Source of the DNA: Xanthomonas arboricola pv. populi
Lineage (GTDB): Bacteria > Pseudomonadota > Gammaproteobacteria > Xanthomonadales > Xanthomonadaceae
Length of the DNA: 64,000 bases
Reading direction: 5' to 3'
NCBI RefSeq assembly: GCF_002939945.1
Contig: NZ_MDEB01000001.1
Location: 682,001-746,000, forward strand
The notes below the pieces were generated by a model. It was given only the letters and a program-made list of their open reading frames with translations. It searched no databases and was not told the origin of the DNA. The position numbers were made by a program, and so were the translations under genes. Below, in pieces: positions 27,504-34,766 of this stretch. Numbering within the stretch: the first letter of the stretch is position 1; each line of letters starts with the position of its first letter.

Positions 27504-27682
27504 CGCGATCATCGACACCATCGCGCAACGACAAGCCAGGCACTCGCTACGTCTGCCTGGCTGATGCGTTCACGCCATGCACAACATTCGTTCACCCGCA
27601 CGCATCGCCGTGGTTTCCAGACTGCACTGCATCGGCCGCAGCACGCTGCGGCCCTGCCATCCCCCACTGCAGGAGCCAGTGC

Positions 27683-28585
27683 ATGTCCAGCACCAAGAAC
27701 CAGTACGAAATGCAGAACCCGCTCACCCAGTTTCCGCAGCCTAAATTCCCGGAGCAAACCCAGGAAGCGCCAGGCACCATCCACGCATTGCAGCCCAAGG
27801 CCGACCACGGCGAGCAGAGCTACCAGGGCTTCGGCCGCCTGAAGGGCCGCAAGGCGCTGATCACCGGCGCCGATTCGGGCATCGGCCGCGCCACCGCGAT
27901 TGCCTATGCACGCGAAGGCGCCGACATCGTGCTGAACTACCTGCCGGAGGAAGAACAGGATGCGGCGGAGGTGGTGCAGTTGATCCAGGCCGAAGGCCGC
28001 ACCGCCATCAGCATCCCGGGCGACCTCAAGGACGAAGCGTTCTGCAATGAACTGGTCGCACGCGCGGTCAAGGAGCTCGGCGGGCTGGATCTGCTGGTCA
28101 ACATCGCCGGCAAGCAGACTGCGGTGAAGGACATCGCCGACATCACTACCGAGCAGTTCGACGCCACCTACAAGACCAACGTGTATGCGATGTTCTGGCT
28201 CTGCAAGGCGGCCATCGCGCACCTGCCGCCGGGCGCATCCATCATCAACACCGGCTCGATCCAGTCCTACCAGCCCTCGCCGACGCTGCTGGACTATGCC
28301 TCCACCAAGGCGGCCATCGTCAACTTCACCAAGGGCCTGGCCCAGCAGGTCGCCGACAAGGGCATCCGCGTCAACGCGGTCGCACCCGGCCCGGTGTGGA
28401 CCCCGCTGCAGCCCAGCGGCGGCCAGCCGCCGGAAAAGATTCCCGAGTTCGGCTCGGAAACCCCGCTCAAGCGTGCCGGCCAGCCGGTGGAGATGGCGCC
28501 GCTGTACGTGATTCTGGCCTCGCAGGAATCCAGCTATGTCACCGGCGAAGTGTTCGGTGCCACCGGCGGCTTGCTGCTGTCCTAA
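27683..28585 (+). CDS. SDR oxidoreductase, stress-type (YdaD/YghA-like)
   Basis: Cytoplasmic short-chain dehydrogenase of 300 residues with the roughly 45-residue N-terminal extension ([20 protein letters not shown]) typical of the YdaD/YghA stress group. The NAD(P) site is [20 protein letters not shown], and NIAGKQ, the serine segment [12 protein letters not shown] and YASTK supply the rest of the active site. The start at 27683 has an AGGAG about 8 nt upstream. Substrate unknown; aldehyde or sugar reduction under general stress is suggested by relatives. Confidence 0.88.
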   Translation: MSSTKNQYEMQNPLTQFPQPKFPEQTQEAPGTIHALQPKADHGEQSYQGFGRLKGRKALITGADSGIGRATAIAYAREGADIVLNYLPEEEQDAAEVVQLIQAEGRTAISIPGDLKDEAFCNELVARAVKELGGLDLLVNIAGKQTAVKDIADITTEQFDATYKTNVYAMFWLCKAAIAHLPPGASIINTGSIQSYQPSPTLLDYASTKAAIVNFTKGLAQQVADKGIRVNAVAPGPVWTPLQPSGGQPPEKIPEFGSETPLKRAGQPVEMAPLYVILASQESSYVTGEVFGATGGLLLS

Positions 28586-28898
28586 TCCAGCTGAAAGCGT
28601 GTCCTAAGCCAGGCTGAAAGCGCGTTTACAGCGTAACGCCACCAGAACCCTGCCGACCGCTGCGTGCGCAGCGATCGGCAAGCGTTTCTTCGGTGGGCAT
28701 TTCTTCGGCGGCGTTCTTGGTACTGGCGACAGCATCAACGGGTGACGCATCAGCGGGACGTACACGCACGATGGTCCAACCGGCGACGCAACGCTGGCTA
28801 AGAGCACCGTAAGCTCCCCTTCTCCCACCGGGAGAAGGTGCCCGAAGGGCGGATGAGGGAACGCAATCTCCCACCAACGCTCCGCCCAAGGTCCGCGC
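28586..28898. repeat. Gap containing a cttctccc hairpin repeat
   Basis: This 313-bp gap contains at 28819-28862 the hairpin cttctccc-accg-ggagaag followed by gtgcccgaagggcggatgag. Related elements lie at 56709-56750 and, degenerate, around 30629-30656. A short direct repeat of gctgaaagcg (28590 and 28613 area) lies just after the SDR stop. No gene was recognised. Confidence 0.6.
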
Positions 28899-30530
28899 TT
28901 ACTGCATCATCACCACCGTCTGGATCGCATGCGCCGGGATCTCCAACTCACTGGACGCGGCGCCCACATACAGGTTGTAGCGGATCGCCACGTCGCTGGC
29001 ATTCATCACCACCGTCGCCAGGCTGCCATCAGTATTGAGAAAGGACGTCGTTGCCAGATTGCTGCGGCTGCTGGCCGCACTCACCCGCCGCGCACCGGGG
29101 CGGATGAACTTGGAAAAGTGGCCGATATACCAATAGCTCGGCGTATAGATCACATCACCTGTGCGCGTATCGGCATGCACCGGCGCAAAGCAGTAATTGC
29201 CCACGTGGTTCGGCCCGCCGTTCTGGTCGAGCAGGATGTTCCAATCGGTCCAGCCCACCGCCCCATGATTGAGATCATTGATGATCGCGGTGCCATAGCG
29301 TTCGCCGTTGGGCCAATGCTGCAGCTTTGCCGGGTCGAACTTCTCCACCGCCGCTTCGGTCAGCAATAGCGGCTTGTCCGGATACGCCTGCGCCACCGCC
29401 GCCACGTTCTCCACCATCGGCGCGAACCCGGCCCAGGTCTCGTACCAATGGAAGCCCATACCCCACGCGTATTTCGCCGCGCCCGGGTCGTCGAAGATCA
29501 CGTGCGCCCGGTGCAGCATCATGTCGCGGTTGTGGTCCCACACGATGATCTTGCGGTCGCCATAGCCCGCCTGCTCCATCGTCGGACCGAGGTGGTTCTT
29601 CAGGAAGTCGCGCTCTTCCTCGGCGGAAAACACCATCGACTCCCAGGTCTGCACCGCCATCGGCTCGTTCTGCAGGCTGATGCCCCAGATCGGGATGCCG
29701 GCCCTCTCGTACGCCGCAATGAAGCGCGTGTAGTAGGTCGCCCAGGCCTGCGCATACGCGGGCAACAACTTGCCGCCCTTGAGCATGCTGTGGCTGTCTT
29801 TCATGAAGGCCGGCGCGCTCCACGGGCTGGCGAATGTCGTCAACGTGCCGCCGGCCGCCGCAATGGCCTGGCGCAGCATCGGGATGCGATAACGTTGATC
29901 GTGCCTGACCGAAAAGCTCTTCAGCGCCGCATCGCCGTCCTTGATGTAGGTATAGCTGCCGCTGCTGAAATCCGAGCTGTGGATGGTGGTGCGCGCCAGC
30001 GTATAGCCGATGCCTTTTTGCGGGTCGTAGTAGGCAGTGAGCAAGGCGCGCTGCGCAGGCTTGGGCAGCCTGGCAAAGGTCTCCGCACTGGCATCGGTGA
30101 TCGCCCCGCCAATGCCCAGCACCTGCTGAAAGCGGCGCTGCGGATTGACGAAGATGGAGTTCTCCTTCTCGGTCAACGCATGCCCGGTCTTGGGCGCCTC
30201 GGCAGTGCTGGCGCGCATCTGCTGCGTTGCACCTTGGGCAGAGGTATAGACGCGTAGTGCGCCGCCGGGTGCTGCTGGCGGAGCAGCAGCACCCGCAACC
30301 GCAGCTTCTACCGCCTCCGATGCGGGCGTGGATGCAGACGATGCCGTCGATACCGGCATCGGAATTGGCGTTGCTGTTGTTGCTGTTGTTGCTGTTGTTG
30401 TTGTTGCTGCTGTTGTTGCTGCAGATGCAGATGCAGATGCAGATGCAGATGCAGATGCCAACACTATTTCAGTCGCAGCGCTCCAAATCCCAAGTGCTCC
30501 CATCACCGACCACGCAATCGCTCGCTTCAC
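28899..30530 (-). CDS. Glycoside hydrolase family 30 (glucosylceramidase-like), exported
   Basis: Secreted retaining glycosidase of about 543 residues. The start is the GTG at 30530, preceded by GGGAGG; signal peptide about 1-24 (SVMGALGIWSAATEIVLA). It is followed by a low-complexity linker of alternating Ala-Ser then Ala/Thr, encoded by simple repeats (see 30369-30456). The catalytic barrel begins around VLGIGGAITDASAETF and includes TTIHSSDFSSGSY, the acid/base Glu in GISLQNEPM and the nucleophile Glu in LLLTEAAVEKF. A GH30 beta-sandwich follows to the C terminus (NTDGSLATVVMNASD). Likely beta-glucosidase, beta-glucosylceramidase or beta-1,6-glucanase; exact substrate not visible. Confidence 0.9.
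   Translation of the reverse strand: MKRAIAWSVMGALGIWSAATEIVLASASASASASASAATTAATTTTATTATTATPIPMPVSTASSASTPASEAVEAAVAGAAAPPAAPGGALRVYTSAQGATQQMRASTAEAPKTGHALTEKENSIFVNPQRRFQQVLGIGGAITDASAETFARLPKPAQRALLTAYYDPQKGIGYTLARTTIHSSDFSSGSYTYIKDGDAALKSFSVRHDQRYRIPMLRQAIAAAGGTLTTFASPWSAPAFMKDSHSMLKGGKLLPAYAQAWATYYTRFIAAYERAGIPIWGISLQNEPMAVQTWESMVFSAEEERDFLKNHLGPTMEQAGYGDRKIIVWDHNRDMMLHRAHVIFDDPGAAKYAWGMGFHWYETWAGFAPMVENVAAVAQAYPDKPLLLTEAAVEKFDPAKLQHWPNGERYGTAIINDLNHGAVGWTDWNILLDQNGGPNHVGNYCFAPVHADTRTGDVIYTPSYWYIGHFSKFIRPGARRVSAASSRSNLATTSFLNTDGSLATVVMNASDVAIRYNLYVGAASSELEIPAHAIQTVVMMQ
30369..30456. repeat. Simple-sequence repeats inside the GH30 gene
   Basis: Two adjacent tracts: a trinucleotide/9-bp pattern of gttgctgtt units (30369-30420) and six perfect copies of gcagat (30421-30456). 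On the coding strand they encode the Ala/Thr and (Ala-Ser)n linker just after the GH30 signal peptide. Unit lengths are multiples of three, so copy-number change alters linker length without shifting frame. Confidence 0.9.
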
Positions 30531-30821
30531 CGTGCACCCTCCCAGGTTGGTGACCAAGCCTAACCGACCAACGCAGCGCAACATCGCGCAACAAACGAGC
30601 GCAACCATGCATCCTTCCACCACCGGACTTTCCCTTCCCGAAGGGCCGGATGAGGGCACGTCTGCCGAAACTGCAACCGCGCCCCCGCAATCAAGGCAAC
30701 AACATAAACCCCAACTGGAAAGACAGCCCCACGACTCCAGCAAACGTACCCTCACCCCAACCCCTCTCCCGCTGGAAAGGGGCTTCTGGTCTGCGCGCGG
30801 CATCAAAGCAACGAACCTCCA
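30531..30821. other. Intergenic gap between GH30 and nnrD
   Basis: About 290 bp. It holds only a degenerate copy of the ggatgag-type repeat (around 30629-30656) and a ctctcccgctggaaagggg segment near 30762. No gene recognised. Confidence 0.4.
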
Positions 30822-31691
30822 TCACCCGCGCGCCAACCGATCCAGAATTCCAGGTACTTCCGCCCCAAGCTCCCGCGCCAGAAACCCCACCGGCCCGATC
30901 CGCTTGGCCAACTGCCTGCCCGCCGCCGCATGCACAAACACGCCCCATAACGCAGCGCCCAACGCATCGCAGCCGCGCGCGGCAAACCCGGCAATCAATC
31001 CCGCCAGGACATCGCCAGACCCGGACGTGCCCAACCCGGATGCGCCTCCGCGATGCATCCACAGCGCACCATCCGGCCCGGCAATAAAACTGTCCGCACC
31101 CTTGACGATCACCACGCTGCGCAGCTTCTGCGCAAACTTCAGCGCGTACGCGCCCGGCGCCGCTTCCACCGCCGCCTTGTCGTCGCCGGCCAGGGTGGCC
31201 ATCTCGCCCGCGTGCGGCGTCAGCACGAACGGCCGCCCGATCGGCGCCCGCAGGCCACGCGACAACGCGCCGGCATCCAGCACCAAGGTGCACACCGCCT
31301 GTTCGGCAGCGCGCCTGACCATCGCCGTGGTGGTGGCCGACGACGCCATCCCCGGCCCGATCACTGCCGCATCGCAGGCCGCCATCGCCCCGTCCAGTGC
31401 GCGGTGCCCGCGCACGATCTCGCCCTGCCCGTTCTGCGCCAGCCCCAGCACCAGCGCCTCCGGCACCGCCAAGGCCATACCCGGCGCCACACTGGCGGCG
31501 GTGGCAATCTGCAGCTTGCCGGCACCGGTGCGCAGCGCCGCCTCGCCGGCCAGCAGTACCGCGCCCGGCACGCGCATCGAGCCACCCACGATCAACACGC
31601 GCCCGCGCTGCTCCTTGTCGCCCCCCGGGGCCGGCAACGGCATCGACCGCAAGGCGGGCGCGGTGAGCATGCGCACGCGCGGGGTGGCCAT
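30822..31691 (-). CDS. nnrD: ADP/ATP-dependent NAD(P)H-hydrate dehydratase
   Basis: Repair enzyme of 289 residues that dehydrates (S)-NAD(P)HX back to NAD(P)H at the expense of ADP or ATP. It is the C-terminal YjeF carbohydrate kinase-like domain as a separate protein. Diagnostic motifs are GRVLIVGGSMRVPGAVLLAG near the start, VIGPGM, PFVLTPHAGEMATLAG and the catalytic GTSGSGDVLAGLIAG. No N-terminal epimerase (NnrE) domain is fused. The start ATG overlaps the stop of the upstream histidine phosphatase gene (TGATG), so the two are co-transcribed and probably translationally coupled. Confidence 0.9.
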   Translation of the reverse strand: MATPRVRMLTAPALRSMPLPAPGGDKEQRGRVLIVGGSMRVPGAVLLAGEAALRTGAGKLQIATAASVAPGMALAVPEALVLGLAQNGQGEIVRGHRALDGAMAACDAAVIGPGMASSATTTAMVRRAAEQAVCTLVLDAGALSRGLRAPIGRPFVLTPHAGEMATLAGDDKAAVEAAPGAYALKFAQKLRSVVIVKGADSFIAGPDGALWMHRGGASGLGTSGSGDVLAGLIAGFAARGCDALGAALWGVFVHAAAGRQLAKRIGPVGFLARELGAEVPGILDRLARG

Positions 31692-32479
31692 CAGCGTGCC
31701 CCGGCCGGGCGGTCGGATTCGGTGGTCACCGGCTCGTCGGCAAGCTCCGGCGGCACGAACTTGGTGCGCAGCAACTCCAGCGATTGCCCATCGGCCGCAG
31801 CCGCGTACTCGGTGACGCCGCAATTGGGCACATCGCCCTCGCGGTCGATGCCCAGGATGGTGGCCTCGTCCATCCGCTCGATCAGGTAGCGGAAGCAATT
31901 GACGATCACCTGGTGCCCCACGATCAGCACGCGCGCGCCCACATGGTTGCGCTGCAGGTCACCCACTACCCCGCGCAGGCGGAAGATCACATCGCACCAG
32001 CTCTCGCCACCGGGCGGGCGGAAGTAGAACTTGCCCACCAGCTTGCGCTGCTCGGCCAGCTCCGGAAAGGTCGCAAGAATGCCGGCCGTGGTGTAGCGGT
32101 CGAGCACGCCGAATTCCTTCTCGCGCAAACGCTCGTCCACGCTGACCGAATCGGCCCGCTGCCCCAGCGCACGCGCCACCGCAGCGGCGGTCTGGCGCGC
32201 ACGCACGTAGGTGGAACTCAGGATCAGCGTCGGGCGCTCCTGCTCGGGCAAACCGGCCATCCACGCCCCCAACGCCTCGGCCTGGCGCTCGCCCAGCGCC
32301 GACAACGGCACATCCGCATCGCGGTGCTCCAGGTCGATCAAGGCCGCCCCGTTGGACTCGGCCACATCGCGCGCCACATTGCCCGCGCTCTGCCCATGCC
32401 GCACCACCCACAACCGCGCCGGCCACTGCGCCGAGACACCGGCTACCGCACTGTTCTCACTCACATGCTTCTCCTGCAC
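31691..32479 (-). CDS. Histidine phosphatase superfamily protein
   Basis: Branch-1 histidine phosphatase (phosphoglycerate mutase-like fold), about 262 residues. The phosphorylated His lies in LWVVRHGQSAGN; SSTYVRARQTA gives the second Arg, DERLREKEFG the acid, and VLIVGHQVIVNCF the C-terminal catalytic His. No membrane segment or signal peptide. Substrate is unknown; these include phosphoglycerate mutases, alpha-ribazole and sugar-phosphate phosphatases. It is coupled to nnrD by a 1-nt overlap, which hints at metabolite repair or housekeeping. Confidence 0.87.
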   Translation of the reverse strand: MQEKHVSENSAVAGVSAQWPARLWVVRHGQSAGNVARDVAESNGAALIDLEHRDADVPLSALGERQAEALGAWMAGLPEQERPTLILSSTYVRARQTAAAVARALGQRADSVSVDERLREKEFGVLDRYTTAGILATFPELAEQRKLVGKFYFRPPGGESWCDVIFRLRGVVGDLQRNHVGARVLIVGHQVIVNCFRYLIERMDEATILGIDREGDVPNCGVTEYAAAADGQSLELLRTKFVPPELADEPVTTESDRPAGAR

Positions 32480-32652
32480 AACGTCGACCTCACGTGTCGC
32501 ACAGCCGCCGTGAAAACATGGTCGACCAGCGCATCCGTGACCGGCGTTTCAATACGCACGCGCATCCATGACTGATGGCACAGCAACAAGCGAACGCAAC
32601 GGACGACGAACGCCGCGCCGCTATACTGCAGCCCCCCACCAGCCCGCCGCCC

Positions 32653-33282
32653 ATGTCCAACGTCCTGTTGCTGCGCACGGCAAAAGAGCGCGAAGAACTG
32701 CTGCTGGAAGAGGTGCTGGACGCCACCGAGCAGTGCATCGACGCCATCGGCCTGAGCGCCACCAGCTTCGAACTGATCGCCGAGCGCGCCAGGGTCAGCT
32801 GCGGCAGCCTGCTGCAACGTTTCGAAGACAAGGACGCGCTGGTGCGCGCACTGCTGGAGCGCAACTACATGCGCGCCATCCGCCAGATGTGGCTGGTGGA
32901 ACGCCCGGCCAACGTGCACGTGGTGGATTTCATCGCCGGCCTGCTCGAAGAATGGCTGCTGCAGGAAATCAACATCAAGCGCACCCGCATCGACCTGGAA
33001 CTGCACCTGGCCACCCTGCGCGACCCGGTGCTGGCCGCCTTCATGCGCCGGCAGAGCGCATCGCTGATCGAACACCTCAGCGCCCTGCTCAAGCGCCTGC
33101 TGCGCGGCCACGCCGACCCGGCCAGCAGCGAACAGGAATTCCAGGCCCGCGTCTTCGCCGTCGCCGCCATGTGCGGCGGCCTGCACAGCGTGATGACCAG
33201 CGGCATGGAGCTCAACCGCATGCATCTGCAGTTGATCCTGCGGGAGAGTTTGTCGGGGATTTTGAAGTCGGCGCCGGTTTAG
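32653..33282 (+). CDS. TetR-like transcriptional regulator
   Basis: Probable DNA-binding regulator of 209 residues. The N-terminal 60 residues have the TetR layout, with a first helix (EELLLEEVLDATEQCIDAIG) and the recognition region ELIAERARVSCGSLLQRFEDKDALVRALLER, where a TetR-type helix-turn-helix is clear although the usual TxYxHF is replaced by SLLQRF. The rest is helical ligand-binding domain. The start at 32653 is taken because the upstream residues are not family-like. It is divergent from the histidine phosphatase gene and may regulate it. Ligand unknown. Confidence 0.78.
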   Translation: MSNVLLLRTAKEREELLLEEVLDATEQCIDAIGLSATSFELIAERARVSCGSLLQRFEDKDALVRALLERNYMRAIRQMWLVERPANVHVVDFIAGLLEEWLLQEINIKRTRIDLELHLATLRDPVLAAFMRRQSASLIEHLSALLKRLLRGHADPASSEQEFQARVFAVAAMCGGLHSVMTSGMELNRMHLQLILRESLSGILKSAPV

Positions 33283-33381
33283 CGCCGCTAAGCCACCGAA
33301 TCTCACGGACAGCGCTGCGCGGATGGCTTGGCACCGGGAATCGATCGGATAAGATCACCCCACATACCAAGGAGGGATGCC

Positions 33382-33834
33382 ATGCGTGATCGAGTCTTCA
33401 GCAGGGGAGCTGCATTGCTAACGCTTTTCGCAGCGCTTGCCGTCTCCAGTTGGTCTGTCGGTGCGACGAGCACGGTAGTCACCTTCCACACGCCGGACAA
33501 CCAATACGAAGTGGAGCTCTACGTTGGCGGCGGCTCCGAGGAGAGCGGCGGAATTGCGGGTGCCATGATCAAATGGCCCGGCTACGAACATATGGGACTG
33601 CCCTTCAACGGGGTGAAGTACCACATGGACAAGGCGATGACCCGCGCCGGTGCTAAATACATGAATACCAGTGACCCAGAGGTTCCTCCATCTTTCACTC
33701 TTGAGATTGAGGGAAACGAGGGCCGCCTGATCGTGGGCAAGCGCGTCATACCAGGGACGGCATCATGGATCGCTGGTCCTTACGCCCCCGAGAGCACGTG
33801 GGAACCACGGCACATGCGCAAAGACGGACAATGA
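33382..33834 (+). CDS. Small exported protein of unknown function
   Basis: 150-residue protein with a clear signal peptide (about 1-31, LLTLFAALAVSSWSVGA) and a strong aaggaggg ribosome site before the ATG at 33382. The mature part begins VVTFHTPDNQYEVELYVGGG and looks beta-rich, with no cysteine and no recognised domain. Its stop overlaps the start of a following, now broken gene (ATGA at 33831), so the pair was once an operon. I do not recognise the family. Confidence 0.72.
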   Translation: MRDRVFSRGAALLTLFAALAVSSWSVGATSTVVTFHTPDNQYEVELYVGGGSEESGGIAGAMIKWPGYEHMGLPFNGVKYHMDKAMTRAGAKYMNTSDPEVPPSFTLEIEGNEGRLIVGKRVIPGTASWIAGPYAPESTWEPRHMRKDGQ

Positions 33835-34056
33835 AGCGCCCTTTACGCAGCGCATGGCTGGCCCTCTTTCTACTATTAAGGCTGCTTCAACAGTCCATGC
33901 GCATTCTACTGCCGCTACAGCGTCAACCTCGGCTACAACTTCATCAGCAGCTAGGAGCTGAGCGTCAGGAACACCTGCCACTAGCGTGAGTTCAACGGCA
34001 TCGACGGATACGTCGACACCATCAGCCTGGCGCAAATCCTGCTTCTAAGCGAGTAG
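33831..34056 (+). pseudogene. Decayed second gene of the exported-protein operon
   Basis: ATG at 33831 overlaps the previous stop and begins a signal-peptide-like MKRPLRSAWLALFLLL. The natural continuation then appears in another frame, as FYCRYSVNLGYNFISS at 33904-33951, broken by in-frame TAG codons at 33952 and 33988, then REFNGIDGYVDTISLAQILL ending with TAG at 34054-34056. A strong terminator follows 18 nt later. This looks like one frameshift plus two nonsense changes in a small exported protein. Judged by eye only. Confidence 0.45.
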
Positions 34057-34073
34057 ACATCGGTAAAAGATCA

Positions 34074-34105
34074 ACGGCAGGTTGAGCAATCAGCCTGCCG
34101 TTTTT
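34074..34105 (+). terminator. Rho-independent terminator after the exported-protein operon
   Basis: Twelve-base-pair stem (acggcaggttga with tcagcctgccgt, one T-G pair) closing a GCAA tetraloop, followed by TTTTT. It may also serve the convergent XAC0095-type gene, which ends at 34118. Confidence 0.85.
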
Positions 34106-34117
34106 GTCTGCCAGCCA

Positions 34118-34378
34118 TCACACCTTGCGCTCCACCGCCGCATGCCATTGCACCTCTTCCAGCACATGGGTCACCTGCGTCGCCAGTAGCTCCAGACAGA
34201 CCGCCAACTCATCCATACAGATAGCCGGCTGCCGCGCCCGCTCTTCGGCCTGCGTGCGTGGCTGCGCCAGGCGCGCCAGAAACCGCATGTGGTCGCGCAG
34301 TTGCTGCAAGCGATATTGCGCGCCTTCTGGCAGGTAGTAGCCCGGCTGTGACTGCGCATCTCGTACAAGGTCCGACAT
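34118..34378 (-). CDS. XAC0095-family small protein
   Basis: 86-residue soluble protein of a family that I associate with Xanthomonas (XAC0095-like), with the typical core GYYLPEGAQYRLQQLRDHMR, FLARLAQPRT, and the helical end ICMDELAVCLELLATQVTHV. Function unknown. The start at 34378 has GAGGAG about 9 nt upstream; upstream in-frame codons lie within the structured leader and are rejected. It appears as a stand-alone gene between two terminators. Confidence 0.8.
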   Translation of the reverse strand: MSDLVRDAQSQPGYYLPEGAQYRLQQLRDHMRFLARLAQPRTQAEERARQPAICMDELAVCLELLATQVTHVLEEVQWHAAVERKV

Positions 34379-34411
34379 GGCCTGCTCCTCATTCCATGGA
34401 ATCGCCCCCGC

Positions 34412-34510
34412 CCGCCGCAAGGCGGCGGACGGGAAGTCGGGAGGCTCGAAACCGCGAACAGCCGGCGGGCGTATTCCCCTTGCGAGTGTTGTATTAGCCG
34501 CCCTCCCGAC
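34412..34510 (-). ncRNA. Candidate structured 5' leader of the XAC0095-family gene
   Basis: On the minus strand the leader begins with gtcgggagg (34510-34502), which pairs perfectly over 9 bp with cctcccgac (34444-34436), enclosing about 57 nt. Closer to the gene a ccgcc/ggcgg hairpin with a 4-nt loop (34412-34427) precedes the ribosome site. From memory, similar leaders recur before XAC0095-type genes. It could be a cis-regulatory RNA, thermosensor or just a stable UTR. Confidence 0.45.
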
Positions 34511-34551
34511 GCAGAGCATCACGTCGGTTGCACCAGCAAAGTTGCAGGCAC

Positions 34552-34581
34552 AAAAAACCCACCGGTTTGTCGGAGGTGGGT
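34552..34581 (-). terminator. Rho-independent terminator downstream of hsdS
   Basis: On the minus strand acccacc pairs with ggtgggt around an 11-nt loop and is followed by a run of six T. It lies about 185 nt after the hsdS stop and upstream of the XAC0095 leader, so it separates the restriction operon from the small gene. Confidence 0.8.
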
Positions 34582-34766
34582 ACCGCTGTTCGGGGAGTTT
34601 CGAGGCTCCGTGCAGCAAGGTTGCTACCGAAAAATTCCTACGTCAAGCATGGATAACGAACGCCGATGCGAGCTGGGAAACGCATACTTAGCCAGCGGCA
34701 ACGAGGTTTCCTCGTCGGAGCTCACCCGACTCGTTGCCATCAGCCCGTACCCCGCACACTGCAGAT

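Noticed and set aside
30369-30456. Phase-variation switch of the GH30 gene
   Set aside because: Repeat units are 3, 6 and 9 bp, so changes in copy number do not shift the frame; kept only as a length-variable linker.
30328-31815. Long plus-strand frame through the simple repeats and nnrD
   Set aside because: It is generated by the trinucleotide and hexanucleotide repeats and runs antisense to nnrD; Pro/Ala/Arg-rich noise.
32519-32528. Palindrome tggtcgacca between the histidine phosphatase and the TetR gene as an operator
   Set aside because: Only 10 bp and built from a GTCGAC core that is common in GC-rich DNA; too short to call.
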